NCBI RefSeq assembly: GCF_913773735.1
Contig: NZ_CAJYEB010000035.1
Span: 62,001 to 126,000, forward strand
DNA from: an uncultured Massilia sp.
Lineage (GTDB): Bacteria > Pseudomonadota > Gammaproteobacteria > Burkholderiales > Burkholderiaceae_D
Length of the DNA stretch: 64,000 nucleotides
Direction of reading: 5' to 3'
The position numbers and the translations under genes are program-made. Shown here one piece after another: positions 13,335 to 24,849 of this stretch (positions are counted from its first letter, which is position 1; each line of letters starts with the position of its first letter). Below the pieces are notes generated by a model, which ran no database searches, was not told the DNA's origin, and was given only the letters and a program-made list of their open reading frames with translations.

Positions 13335-13535
13335 CTATGCCTTGCCGGGATCCTGCGGCGCCTGGCCGATGCGCCGTGCCAGGTCGGACTGCTGGTCGGC
13401 GTTGACCTCCTCGGCCACGTCGTAGCGGCCGTCGGCCGCATCGTCGGCCGGCAGCAGGCCGCCGGAGCGCTGCTCCTGGCCTGCGGGCGCGCGCTGTTCG
13501 TTGCCGTCATTCCTGGGTTGTCCGGGTGTCGCCAT
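13335..13535 (-). CDS. Small hydrophilic protein, function unknown
   Basis: A 66-residue protein rich in Q, A, D and P (MATPGQPRNDGNEQRAPAG...). It has no hydrophobic segment and looks disordered. Reality is supported mainly by the very strong SD (AAGGAGG) placed correctly before the ATG and by protein-like composition. It resembles small stress-related proteins that are frequent in Massilia. It sits alone between PhyH and the DUF5985-like pair; no partner is evident. Confidence 0.65.
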   Translation of the reverse strand: MATPGQPRNDGNEQRAPAGQEQRSGGLLPADDAADGRYDVAEEVNADQQSDLARRIGQAPQDPGKA

Positions 13536-13600
13536 GGTCGTCCTCCTTGTGGTTGCGGGTGGGGCCGATTATGGCCGCGACGCCAGGGCGCGGGCGCACG

Positions 13601-13882
13601 CTAGCGCGCGCCGTCCTTGCGCGCGCCGCGCGCCGGCAGGTTCTTTTCCAGGATCGCCCACAGGATCAACCCGTACGCCAGCAGGCGCACCAGGTAGTGC
13701 CAGGGCGAGTCCTCGTGCTCGTCGTAGGTGAGGGCGGTAACGATGCGGTGCACGCCCTCGATGCCGAACGACAGCGCGAAATACAGGAAGAAGCGGTCGC
13801 GCGCGGAGCGCCAGAAGCGCAGGAAGAACAGGGCGATGACGATCGAACCCATGGCGATCGCGCCGGTGATCAGGTTGGCCAC
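13601..13882 (-). CDS. DUF5985-like small membrane protein (second copy)
   Basis: A 93-residue membrane protein starting with GTG (start context AAGGAGTAAGC-GTG). It has three hydrophobic stretches: LITGAIAMGSIVIALFFLRFW, FFLYFALSFGIEGVHRIV and YLVRLLAYGLILWAIL, ending in a basic tail. It is the third gene of a tightly packed operon: its GTG comes two bases after the TAA of the preceding small membrane protein, whose last codons contain the SD. The two small proteins resemble each other in topology. I recall this arrangement as DUF5985 pairs in proteobacteria; function is unknown. Confidence 0.78.
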   Translation of the reverse strand: MANLITGAIAMGSIVIALFFLRFWRSARDRFFLYFALSFGIEGVHRIVTALTYDEHEDSPWHYLVRLLAYGLILWAILEKNLPARGARKDGAR

Positions 13883-13884
13883 GC

Positions 13885-14142
13885 TTACTCCTTTTCGTAG
13901 ATCAGGCCGTACAGCAGCAGGAGCACCGACAGCAGGGCCGTGCCCTGGCGCACCGGCATCAGGTAGACGTCCGGGAAGACCACCTTGTCCAGCACCAGGA
14001 ACACGTTGTTGACCGTCAGCGCGGCGAACGAGGCGCCGCTCCAGAACAGCAGGCGGTGCCGCGTGCGCCGGTAGCTGCCCAGCAGCAGCCAGGTGCAGGC
14101 GAGCGAGGTCAGGGCGCACAGCGCGTAAATCATGGCCGCCAT
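13885..14142 (-). CDS. DUF5985-like small membrane protein (first copy)
   Basis: An 85-residue protein with three hydrophobic segments: an N-terminal IYALCALTSLACTWLLLGSY helix, a central helix around SGASFAALTVNNVFLVLD, and a C-terminal LLSVLLLLYGLIYEKE. The start codon shares its A with the TGA of the upstream wHTH gene (TGATG), and AAGGAG lies within that gene's last codons, so the two are translationally coupled. Function is unknown. The paired membrane proteins may act as a complex sensed or controlled by the wHTH protein. Confidence 0.78.
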   Translation of the reverse strand: MAAMIYALCALTSLACTWLLLGSYRRTRHRLLFWSGASFAALTVNNVFLVLDKVVFPDVYLMPVRQGTALLSVLLLLYGLIYEKE

Positions 14143-14534
14143 CAGGACTCCTTGCGCCATTTGAAGGCGTCGGCGAACTGCTGGGCCTTGCGGTCCAGCG
14201 AGGAATGGATGATCAGGGTGACTTCGACCAGGTGGGTCGCGTACAGGTCGGCGAGGCGGTCGATGCGCGCGCGCAGGCCGTCGTCGGCCGGCCGGTAGCG
14301 GAAGCCGTCGGCGTCCGGCGCGTCGCAGCGCACGGCCATGCCGGCCAGGCACAGTTCGGCCAGCAGGCCGTCGGCGGTCTTTTCGCGCACGTACAGCCGG
14401 CGCGCCAGGGCGTCCCGGCGCCAGCATTGCGCCGGATCGGCGCGCATCAGCAACAGGGCTTCCAGGAAGGGCACTGAAGGAATACTGGTCAGCACGAAGC
14501 GCCGGATGTCCTCGGGGATGGAGGGGTTGTCCAT
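14142..14534 (-). CDS. Winged-helix protein, first gene of DUF5985 operon
   Basis: A 130-residue protein. The N-terminal half (IPSVPFLEALLLMRADP, then RRDALARRLYVREKTADGLLAELCLAGMAV) has the spacing of a winged HTH with recognition helix around EKTADGLLAEL. The C-terminal half is a long helix, DDGLRARIDRLADLYATHLVEVTLIIH, suited to dimerisation. I took the ATG at 14534 (MDNPSIPEDIRR); the extended frame upstream is Cys/Ser-rich and unlikely. It heads a three-gene operon with two small membrane proteins. It is likely a transcription factor, possibly autoregulatory; the ligand is unknown. Confidence 0.7.
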   Translation of the reverse strand: MDNPSIPEDIRRFVLTSIPSVPFLEALLLMRADPAQCWRRDALARRLYVREKTADGLLAELCLAGMAVRCDAPDADGFRYRPADDGLRARIDRLADLYATHLVEVTLIIHSSLDRKAQQFADAFKWRKES

Positions 14535-14725
14535 TGCTGATCTATGTTGGCACGAATACAAAAACGTCGAAGGTGCGATTCTATTACATTCCACGCAGAA
14601 ATCACCTGGATTGTTCTCAACCGTGCGCGGTATGGCGATCGACGATGTGCTATCGATGAGATCCATGACGAATCGCAAGACCCGGTCGGATACAATGGCG
14701 GCCCGTTTGATCCAACCGATTCATC

Positions 14726-15622
14726 ATGCTTCGTCAAAAACTTTCTGTCGTCCTCCTGCTCGCAGGGTTGTTCGCGCTGGGCGGCTGCCATGGCGAATCC
14801 GCCCAGCCCCAGGGGGCACCGTCCCGCGCGCAATCGCAGGCGCATGCGCAACAGCAGTCGCAACCGCGGTCGGAACAGCATGGCCGCCAGGCGGCGCCGG
14901 CGCCGCAGTCCTGCGCCGACCATTACGTCGGCGGCGATGCGCCGCAGATCGTCAACCCCAAGCTGGCGGTTGCCACCAGGGAACTCTGCTTCAACGTGTT
15001 TTCGGTGATGCACTCGGGCGTCACGCGCACGCCGCTGTGGTCCGCCGAGCACCTGGACGCGGACAACCTCGCCGCCGCCCAGGAACTCAAGCGCGACGAT
15101 TCCTTCCACGCCGAGCAGCGCCTGCCGGCGGCGCAGCGCGCCGAACTGTCGGACTATGCGCGCAGCGGCTTCGACCGCGGCCACCTGGCGCCGAACGCCG
15201 ACATGCCCGACCGCGCCAGCCAGCGCGACAGCTTCAGCCTGGCCAACATCGTCCCGCAGAACGGCGAGAACAACCGCAACCTGTGGGCCGGCATCGAGGG
15301 CGCCGTGCGCGGCATGGCCAAGCGCGAGGGCGAACTGTACGTCGTCACCGGTCCGGCCTTCCTCGGCACCAACCTGCAGAAGGTGGGCAACGTCCTGGTG
15401 CCGACGCACCTGTACAAACTGGTGTACAGTCCGCGCCAGAAGGCGGGCGCCGCCTGGTTCGTGGAGAACCAGCCGGACGCGAAGGCGAACGTGGTGCCCA
15501 TCCCGGAACTGGAGCGCATCGTCGGCATCAACCTGCTGCCGGCCCTGAGCGACGCCGAGAAGGAGCGCGTGCTGCGCCTGCCGACCATCCGCGAGCGCAA
15601 GAAGAAGCGCGCGCGCGACTGA
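14726..15622 (+). CDS. Secreted lipoprotein DNA/RNA non-specific endonuclease
   Basis: A 298-residue His-Me finger nuclease (NucA/Serratia type). The N-terminus is a lipoprotein signal (LLLAGLFALGGC, lipid-modified Cys21), followed by a Gln-rich linker of about 40 residues. The catalytic site is clear: SGFDRGHLAPNADM with D150-R-G-H153 (His153 general base), then NIVPQNGENNRNLWAGIE, whose Asn binds Mg2+. Such enzymes degrade extracellular or periplasmic nucleic acid. A TACAAT hexamer at 14691-14696 is a plausible -10. The C-terminus is very basic (RERKKKRARD). Confidence 0.92.
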   Translation: MLRQKLSVVLLLAGLFALGGCHGESAQPQGAPSRAQSQAHAQQQSQPRSEQHGRQAAPAPQSCADHYVGGDAPQIVNPKLAVATRELCFNVFSVMHSGVTRTPLWSAEHLDADNLAAAQELKRDDSFHAEQRLPAAQRAELSDYARSGFDRGHLAPNADMPDRASQRDSFSLANIVPQNGENNRNLWAGIEGAVRGMAKREGELYVVTGPAFLGTNLQKVGNVLVPTHLYKLVYSPRQKAGAAWFVENQPDAKANVVPIPELERIVGINLLPALSDAEKERVLRLPTIRERKKKRARD

Positions 15623-15661
15623 GTGCCCACCGACTGACCGACCCCATCGAAAGGATCCGCG

Positions 15662-15922
15662 ATGAATGCCCACAAGAGCGCGTTTGCTCCCTACGAGAAC
15701 GAAGCCGACGTCGTCCAGGTCGGCGACCTGATGCTGGAAAACCGCCTCGACCGCATTACCGTGTCGGGCGACGTCGACCTGACCGCCGACCGCCGCGGCC
15801 TGGAGGCGGCGCGGCTGCTGCACGCGCTGCTGGGCCAGGTGGTCGCCAGCCTGGAAGCGAAGGACCTGCCGGAGCGCCTGCCGCCGCCGCAGGTCACGAC
15901 GGTCGACAATCCCTTCGCCTGA
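15662..15922 (+). CDS. Small conserved-looking protein, function unknown
   Basis: An 86-residue soluble acidic protein (ENEADVVQVGDLMLENRLDR, then DVDLTADRRGLEAARLLHALLGQVV). The short beta-type N-terminal half followed by one amphipathic helix suggests a compact fold. SD AAAGGA lies ten bases upstream. The 39-base gap behind the nuclease gene suggests co-transcription. I recognise no family and no catalytic residues. Confidence 0.7.
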   Translation: MNAHKSAFAPYENEADVVQVGDLMLENRLDRITVSGDVDLTADRRGLEAARLLHALLGQVVASLEAKDLPERLPPPQVTTVDNPFA

Positions 15923-16349
15923 GCGGCGTTTCCCGCACCGCCTCCCGGCCGCGCCGTCCGTGCGCGGCCGCACCCTCGCGCCGCCGCGGCGCCCGTTTCC
16001 TGCCGTGTTTCAGTCCCGCTTAAGTCCCGATCAAGTCCCGCTTCCACCCCGCGGCATGCATGAATTGGCGTGGGTCAATGGTGCGCGGGGCGCTGCCGCT
16101 TTCGAGTAATCTTGACAACTCTAGCGTCGTGAGCGGGAGCGGCGGAACGGCATTGCATCCGCGCCATTCCATCGCCCCACACGACGTTCGCACCGCGAGA
16201 CCGGCGCCGACTCCGCTCCTGCGGATCGGCGCAAGCACGGTACGAGGCGCGCCACGCTGCCGGGATCCTGCCGCAAGGCGGGGCAGCGTGGGGCGCTTCG
16301 ATGAAGCCGGCGACCGCTCGTCACAATGACAGTCATTGGAGGATAGATC
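15923..16349. other. 427-base region upstream of repeat-containing stress gene
   Basis: No gene is supported. Contents: three 11-base direct repeats beginning AGTCCCG at 16012, 16023 and 16034; an isolated TTGACA at 16112-16117; and, immediately before the SD of the next gene, the perfect palindrome CAATGAC-A-GTCATTG (16324-16338). Confidence 0.5.
16324..16338. promoter_or_regulatory. Palindromic operator candidate at the SD
   Basis: CAATGAC, one central A, GTCATTG: perfect 7-bp arms. The palindrome overlaps the start of the GGAGGA ribosome-binding site of the stress gene. This could be a repressor operator or a small RNA hairpin hiding the SD. Confidence 0.45.
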
Positions 16350-18095
16350 ATGCAACATACGCTTGTAGCGGTTTTCGACAACCGGAGCGACGCCCAGAGC
16401 GCCGTCGACGAACTGCTGGCCTCGGGCTACGCGCGCACGGACGTCAACCTGTCCAGCGCCGACCCGACCGGCCAGACCAATAGCGTCACCGGCGCCAGCG
16501 AGAACGTCGAGGGTGTCCACGAGGAGGGCATCGGCGCCTCGATCAAGCATTTCTTCACCAGCCTGTTCGGCTCGGACACCGACGAGCACGCGATGCGCTA
16601 CTCGGACGCCGTCACGCGCGGCCACCACGTGGTCACGCTGACCACCCATTCCGAACCGGAAGTCGAACGCGCAGCCGACATCATCGAGCGCTTCGGCCCG
16701 GTCGACATCGACGAGCGCCACGACCTGAGCGGCCCGGCCAGCACGCTGGGCGCGGCCACGCTGGGCACCGGCACGATGGCCGGCGCGATGAGCGCGAACA
16801 CGGCCGGCATGCAGCAGTCGACGTCGATGTCGGCGCAGTCGGCATCGATGCAGTCGCAGTCCGGCGCCCTGGCCGGTGCCGGCGGCCTGAACCAGAGCAC
16901 CGTCGACCAGCGCGCATCCACCGCGCCGGGCGCGCTGCAGAACGCCCAGTCGGCCTCGATGCAGCGCGACGAGGACGACCTGCCGTATCCTGCCAAGCAG
17001 GACCTGAACGACGACGTCCCGCGCGGCACCACCTACCAGGAAACCATGGGCTCCTCGCAGGCGACCGGCCTGGGCAGCGGCGCGCTGCAGGGCACGGCGT
17101 CGATGCAGGGCTCGAACGACATGTCGCTGGGCGGCACGGTGCAGACCGGCAATGCGCAACGCGACACCGGCATGTCGGGTTCCGGCCTGTCGGGCTCGTC
17201 GCTGTCCGGCTCCTCGTTGTCCGGTTCGATGCAGCGCGATACCGGCGCCAGCCTGTCGCGCGAACGCGTGCGCGTCTACTCGCGCCCGATGGAGAGCACG
17301 GCCGTCGATGCGGGCGGGCTGCGCACTTCCGCACTGGACGACGACGACTTCCGCAAGGACTGGGACAGCAATTATTCCAGCCTGGGCGGCAGCTACGACG
17401 ATTACGCGCCGGCCTACCGCTACGGCAGCGAAGCGCGCAGCAAGTATTCGGGCCGCGACTGGGACGACGTCGAGGCCAACCTGCGCAGCGACTGGGACAG
17501 CCGCTACGGCACCGCGGGCGAGCCGTCGACCTGGGAGAAATTCAAGGCCGCCGTGCGCCGCGGCTGGGACAAGATCACCCCGGACAGCGACGACGATGCC
17601 TACCGCAGCGACTGGGACCGCAACTATTCCAGCCTGGGCGGCGCCTACGACGACTATGCGCCGGCCTACCGTTACGGCAGCGAGGCGCGCAGCAAGTACG
17701 CCGGCCGCAGCTGGGACGATGCCGAGAGCGACCTGCGCAGCGACTGGGACAGCCGCTACGCCACGTCCGGCGAACCGTCGACCTGGGAAAAGTTCAAGGC
17801 CGCCGTGCGCCATGGCTGGGACAAGATCACCCCGGACATGGACGACGACGATTACTACCGCTCGCACTGGACCAGCACCTACGGCAGCAGCGGCGACACC
17901 TACAACGCCTACCAGCCGGCCTACCGCTACGGCAACGAGATGCGCCGCGACGCCAGGTACACGGGGCGCAACTGGAACGACGTCGAGTCCGACCTGCGCA
18001 CCGACTGGGACACCCGCTACGCCAGCAACGGCGTGTCGACCTGGGAGAAATTCAAGGCCGCCGTGCGTCATGGCTGGGATCGCATGACCGCCTGA
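16350..18095 (+). CDS. Stress protein with YflT-like N-terminus and three C-terminal repeats
   Basis: A 581-residue protein in three parts. Residues 1-115 (TLVAVFDNRSDAQSAVDELLASGY ..., with GHHVVTLTTHSE later) resemble the heat-induced/general-stress YflT (GSP17M) domain. Residues 130-320 are Ser/Met/Gln/Gly-rich low complexity (SASMQ and LSGSS repeats), probably disordered. Residues about 330-581 hold three tandem repeats of about 83 residues, each with W-Y-rich DWD.NYSSLGG, DDYAPAYRYGSEARSKY, DWDDVE.(D/N)LRSDWDSRY and STWEKFKAAVR.GWD. The SD is GGAGGA. A terminator follows 31 bases after the stop. It is probably an abundant stress-induced protein; molecular activity is unknown. Confidence 0.8.
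   Translation: MQHTLVAVFDNRSDAQSAVDELLASGYARTDVNLSSADPTGQTNSVTGASENVEGVHEEGIGASIKHFFTSLFGSDTDEHAMRYSDAVTRGHHVVTLTTHSEPEVERAADIIERFGPVDIDERHDLSGPASTLGAATLGTGTMAGAMSANTAGMQQSTSMSAQSASMQSQSGALAGAGGLNQSTVDQRASTAPGALQNAQSASMQRDEDDLPYPAKQDLNDDVPRGTTYQETMGSSQATGLGSGALQGTASMQGSNDMSLGGTVQTGNAQRDTGMSGSGLSGSSLSGSSLSGSMQRDTGASLSRERVRVYSRPMESTAVDAGGLRTSALDDDDFRKDWDSNYSSLGGSYDDYAPAYRYGSEARSKYSGRDWDDVEANLRSDWDSRYGTAGEPSTWEKFKAAVRRGWDKITPDSDDDAYRSDWDRNYSSLGGAYDDYAPAYRYGSEARSKYAGRSWDDAESDLRSDWDSRYATSGEPSTWEKFKAAVRHGWDKITPDMDDDDYYRSHWTSTYGSSGDTYNAYQPAYRYGNEMRRDARYTGRNWNDVESDLRTDWDTRYASNGVSTWEKFKAAVRHGWDRMTA
17338..18092 (+). repeat. Three tandem ~250-bp coding repeats
   Basis: Approximate units 17338-17589, 17590-17838 and 17839-18092. 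The first two are near-identical at protein level (DYAPAYRYGSEARSKY in both). The third is more diverged (AYQPAYRYGNEMRRDARY) but keeps STWEKFKAAVRHGWD. Confidence 0.85.
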
Positions 18096-18126
18096 TCCGG
18101 CGCGTCCGGCCAGCGGCTGCATGACG

Positions 18127-18154
18127 AAAAACGCCGGCGCTTGCCGGCGTTTTT
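18127..18154. terminator. Bidirectional intrinsic terminator
   Basis: AAAAACGCCGGC, loop GCTT, GCCGGCGTTTTT: a perfect 12-bp stem with A- and T-runs on both sides. It lies between the stress-protein gene and the convergent peptidase gene and serves both. Confidence 0.9.
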
Positions 18155-18182
18155 CATGGGGGCGCGTCGCCCGCGCACCGAC

Positions 18183-18196
18183 CGTGACGCGTCACG
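18183..18196. repeat. CGTGACGCGTCACG palindrome
   Basis: Perfect 14-base palindrome in the intergenic space downstream of the M16 gene. The same or nearly the same sequence occurs at 28441, 30607, 30734, 30860 and 54310. Confidence 0.6.
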
Positions 18197-18241
18197 GAAA
18201 GTGTCCGAGGCGCGCATCTCGTGCGCACCTCGGGGCGCGCA

Positions 18242-21079
<2,838 letters not shown>

Positions 21080-21155
21080 GCGAACTCCTTGAAAAAGTAC
21101 TAAGCGCAACAGCTTAATAGATTCCCAAGGAAAAAAACAGCATCCCAACCACCAA

Positions 21156-21225
21156 CCCCGGGGTCAGAGCTAGGACCGCCAACGCCGGGGTCAGAGCCGG
21201 GGTCAGAGCCGGGCTCTGACCCCGG
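21156..21225. repeat. GGGGTCAGAGC repeat cluster with hairpin
   Basis: CCGGGGTCAGAGC occurs at 21158-21170, 21185-21198 and 21197-21210, and its inverse at 21212-21225. The last two form a 14-bp stem with a 1-base centre. The cluster lies between the start of the M16 gene and the stop of the diguanylate cyclase gene (both minus strand), where it may end transcription of the latter. I have seen this motif in intergenic DNA of Oxalobacteraceae genomes. Confidence 0.75.
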
Positions 21226-21249
21226 TTTGTGGCAGCGCAAATGGCTGGG

Positions 21250-22257
21250 TCAGGCCGGTTCGGAGAGCGGCAGGCTGATGCGGTTGCGGCCCATGTGCTT
21301 GGCGCGGTAGAGGGCGGCGTCGGCGGTGGCGACCAGTTCGCTGGCGCTGTTGTCGTGGCTGGCGATGGCCGTGGCGGCGCCGATCGATACGGTCACGTTG
21401 ACGCCCGGCGCGCAGCGGTTCGGCACCTGCAGCTGCTCGACGCGCAGGCGGATGCGCTCGGCGACGCTGGCGGCGCCCTTGAGCGACTGGTTCGGCAGGA
21501 TCACCGCGAATTCCTCGCCGCCGTAGCGGGCCACCAGGTCGTTGGCGCGCATCTCGCCCGCGACGGCGCCGGCGATGCGTTTCAGGCATTCGTCGCCGCC
21601 CAGGTGGCCGTTGGCGTCGTTGTAGGCCTTGAAGTTGTCGACGTCGACCATCAGCAGCGACAGCGGCTGGTGCTGGCGCAGGGCGCGCGCCCACTCGGCG
21701 TGCAGGGTGTCGTCGAAGCAGCGGCGGTTGGCCAGGCCGGTCAGGCCGTCGCGCGTGGCCAGTTGCTCGAGCGCGATCTGGGCCAGCTTTTCTTCCGTCA
21801 TGTCGCGCAGCGTCTCGATCACGGCCGCCAGCCGCCCGCTGCCGTCGAAGATGGGACTGGCATCGGCCGCCAGGTAGCGGCGCCGGCCCACGCGCGGCAT
21901 GTCGCACCAGGTCTCCGCCGACAGGTGGTGGACCGGACCGTGGAGCGGGTGGATGCCGCCGGTCCCGCCGCTGGCGCCGTCCTCGACCAGCATATCGGCC
22001 AGCGTGGCGCGCTGTTCCTCGTAGAAGCTGCGCCAGTGCTCGCGCGTGCCGAGCACCTCGGTGGCCGGCACGCCGGTCAGGCGCTCGCAGGCCCGGTTCC
22101 AGATCATCACGCGCGCCTGCGCATCGAGCACGAAGACCGGGATGGCCAGCATTTCCATCAGCTGGTGGGCGAGCGCGCGTTCGGAAACCGGATCGGTGCC
22201 GTGCGCCGCGAGCACGCCCGGGAGCGCATCGGTGATGTCGACGAGACTGCTGGTCAT
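21250..22257 (-). CDS. PAS-GGDEF diguanylate cyclase
   Basis: A 335-residue cytoplasmic enzyme making cyclic di-GMP from GTP. An N-terminal PAS domain (about 30-150; PVFVLDAQARVMIWNRACERLTG) is joined by a short helix (DMTEEKLAQIALEQLATRDGLTGLANRR) to GGDEF with active-site ARYGGEEFAVIL. An RxxD-type I-site is not evident, so feedback inhibition may be absent. The ATG at 22257 follows AAGGAAGG. The PAS domain suggests control by a bound small molecule. Single gene. Confidence 0.93.
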   Translation of the reverse strand: MTSSLVDITDALPGVLAAHGTDPVSERALAHQLMEMLAIPVFVLDAQARVMIWNRACERLTGVPATEVLGTREHWRSFYEEQRATLADMLVEDGASGGTGGIHPLHGPVHHLSAETWCDMPRVGRRRYLAADASPIFDGSGRLAAVIETLRDMTEEKLAQIALEQLATRDGLTGLANRRCFDDTLHAEWARALRQHQPLSLLMVDVDNFKAYNDANGHLGGDECLKRIAGAVAGEMRANDLVARYGGEEFAVILPNQSLKGAASVAERIRLRVEQLQVPNRCAPGVNVTVSIGAATAIASHDNSASELVATADAALYRAKHMGRNRISLPLSEPA

Positions 22258-22377
22258 GGCCTTCCTTCGTCTATCCGTTGGTGATGTGCCGGTAAGCAAT
22301 GATTGCTGACAGGAACGGATTGTGCGATACGGCCACGGGTGCGCTATTGATTTTTAGCAAGAATACTTGGCCCACCG

Positions 22378-22848
22378 TCACCCCGACCGGGCGTCGCAGA
22401 CGGCCTGCACGACGCGGTCGACGCGGGCGCACAACAGTTCCATCCGCGCCGCCAGCACCGGGTTGTCGTGGGCGTTGCAGCGTTGTAATTCGAGCAGGTC
22501 GGCGCGGATCAGCGCCAGTTCGGCGCCGGGCTCGTCGTCGCGGCGGGCGCCGAGCCGGTCCATCAGCAGGTCGGACTCGGCCAGCGCCAGGTCCGCGTGG
22601 CTGCGCGCCTGGTGTTCGCGGCAGCGCGCCAGTTCGACGCGCGCGACCCGGTCTTCGCGCAACACCCGCCAGGCGAGCAGGCCGCACAAGCCGCCCATCC
22701 CCAGCAGGAGCGCCACCGCCAGCTGCAGGCGCGCCGGCCACGCCGGCCAGCTGCCGGCGCGCGCGAGCGGCCAGCCGGCGCCGGCCAGGGCAGCGAGGCC
22801 GGCCAGGGCGGCGCATGCCGCCAGGGTAGAGAGCAGGATGAGTCGCAT
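22378..22848 (-). CDS. Membrane-anchored small protein, unknown function
   Basis: A 156-residue protein with two N-terminal hydrophobic helices (LILLSTLAACAALAGLAALAG and LQLAVALLLGMGGLCGLLAW) and a long charged helical C-terminal half (REDRVARVELARCREHQARSHADLALAESDLLMDRLG) that looks like a coiled coil. I took the ATG at 22848 with GGGAGA upstream. No family is recognised. It could be a scaffold or sensor fragment; it lacks enzymatic motifs. Confidence 0.6.
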   Translation of the reverse strand: MRLILLSTLAACAALAGLAALAGAGWPLARAGSWPAWPARLQLAVALLLGMGGLCGLLAWRVLREDRVARVELARCREHQARSHADLALAESDLLMDRLGARRDDEPGAELALIRADLLELQRCNAHDNPVLAARMELLCARVDRVVQAVCDARSG

Positions 22849-22977
22849 GGAAGGGTCTCCCTTCGTGGCTTCCGACGTCGGATTAGGAAAAGTCCTCAAC
22901 GAGAAAGTAAGACTTTCCGACTGGAACAATCTTGCTAATCATCAATGACAATGCCGATGGCGAAAACCGGCCGCTCT

Positions 22978-23006
22978 TCTGCTACCGTGCCGGGTCGCGC
23001 TATAAT
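22978..23006 (+). promoter_or_regulatory. Promoter candidate for queE-queD-tadA
   Basis: A perfect TATAAT at 23001-23006 with a poor -35 (TCTGCT) 17 bases upstream. It would place the transcription start near 23013, about 17 bases before the GTG start of queE. Confidence 0.55.
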
Positions 23007-23029
23007 GGAAGGTTGACGAGAGGCTTAAC

Positions 23030-23665
23030 GTGACTTACAGCATCAAAGAGATCTTCTATACCCTGCAGGGCGAGGGCGCGCACGCCGGCCGGCCGGCCGT
23101 GTTCTGCCGCTTTGCCGGCTGCAACCTGTGGACCGGCCGCGAGGAAGACCGGGCCAGCGCCACCTGCACCTTCTGCGACACCGATTTCGTCGGCACCGAC
23201 GGCGAGCGCGGCGGCAAGTTCAAGGATCCGGCCAGCCTGGCCGCCGAGATCGACAGCCTGTGGCCGGCCAGCCATCCGGCCAGCAAATACGTCGTGTTCA
23301 CCGGCGGCGAGCCGCTGCTGCAGCTGGACGCGCCGCTGATCGACGCCATGCACGCCGCCGGCTTCACCATCGCGATCGAGACCAACGGCACGCTGCCGGT
23401 ACCGAGCGGCGTCGACTGGATCTGCGTCAGCCCGAAAATGGGTTCGAAGCTGGTCGTCGCCGGGGGCAGCGAGATCAAGGTCGTGATCCCGCAGGCGAAC
23501 CAGGACCTGGCCGCCTACGAACACCTCGATTTCGCGCATTTCTACGTGCAGCCGATGGATGGCCCGCTGGCCGCGTTCAATACCAAGCTGGCCATCGATA
23601 CCTGCCGCGCCAACCCGAAGTGGAAGCTCAGCCTCCAGACCCATAAACTCCTCCAGATTCCCTGA
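23030..23665 (+). CDS. queE: 7-carboxy-7-deazaguanine synthase
   Basis: Radical-SAM enzyme of 211 residues converting 6-carboxy-5,6,7,8-tetrahydropterin to 7-carboxy-7-deazaguanine in queuosine synthesis. Fe-S cysteines C31, C46 and C49 give CX14CX2C (CNLWTGREED..., TCTFCDTDF), the variant known from Burkholderia QueE. Substrate-site EIFYTLQGEGAHAGRPAVF and the SAM-binding TGGEPLLQ are present. The start is GTG at 23030. It is followed 12 bases later by queD, supplying its substrate. Confidence 0.95.
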   Translation: MTYSIKEIFYTLQGEGAHAGRPAVFCRFAGCNLWTGREEDRASATCTFCDTDFVGTDGERGGKFKDPASLAAEIDSLWPASHPASKYVVFTGGEPLLQLDAPLIDAMHAAGFTIAIETNGTLPVPSGVDWICVSPKMGSKLVVAGGSEIKVVIPQANQDLAAYEHLDFAHFYVQPMDGPLAAFNTKLAIDTCRANPKWKLSLQTHKLLQIP

Positions 23666-23677
23666 AAGGCAAGCTTC

Positions 23678-24677
<1,000 letters not shown>

Positions 24678-24849
24678 GCGGGCGGGGTGCGGGGCGGCGG
24701 CCACACGTTTCCTCCCGTCGCGCCCCCGAATTGTCGAAAATGGTATGCTGGTTTCCAGCAGCCGCCCCCACGCGGCCCGGAGACTTCCTTGGACCAACCG
24801 CAACCCATCCGGCATCCCGGCCTCATCCGGTCGACCCGGTGCCGCCGCC

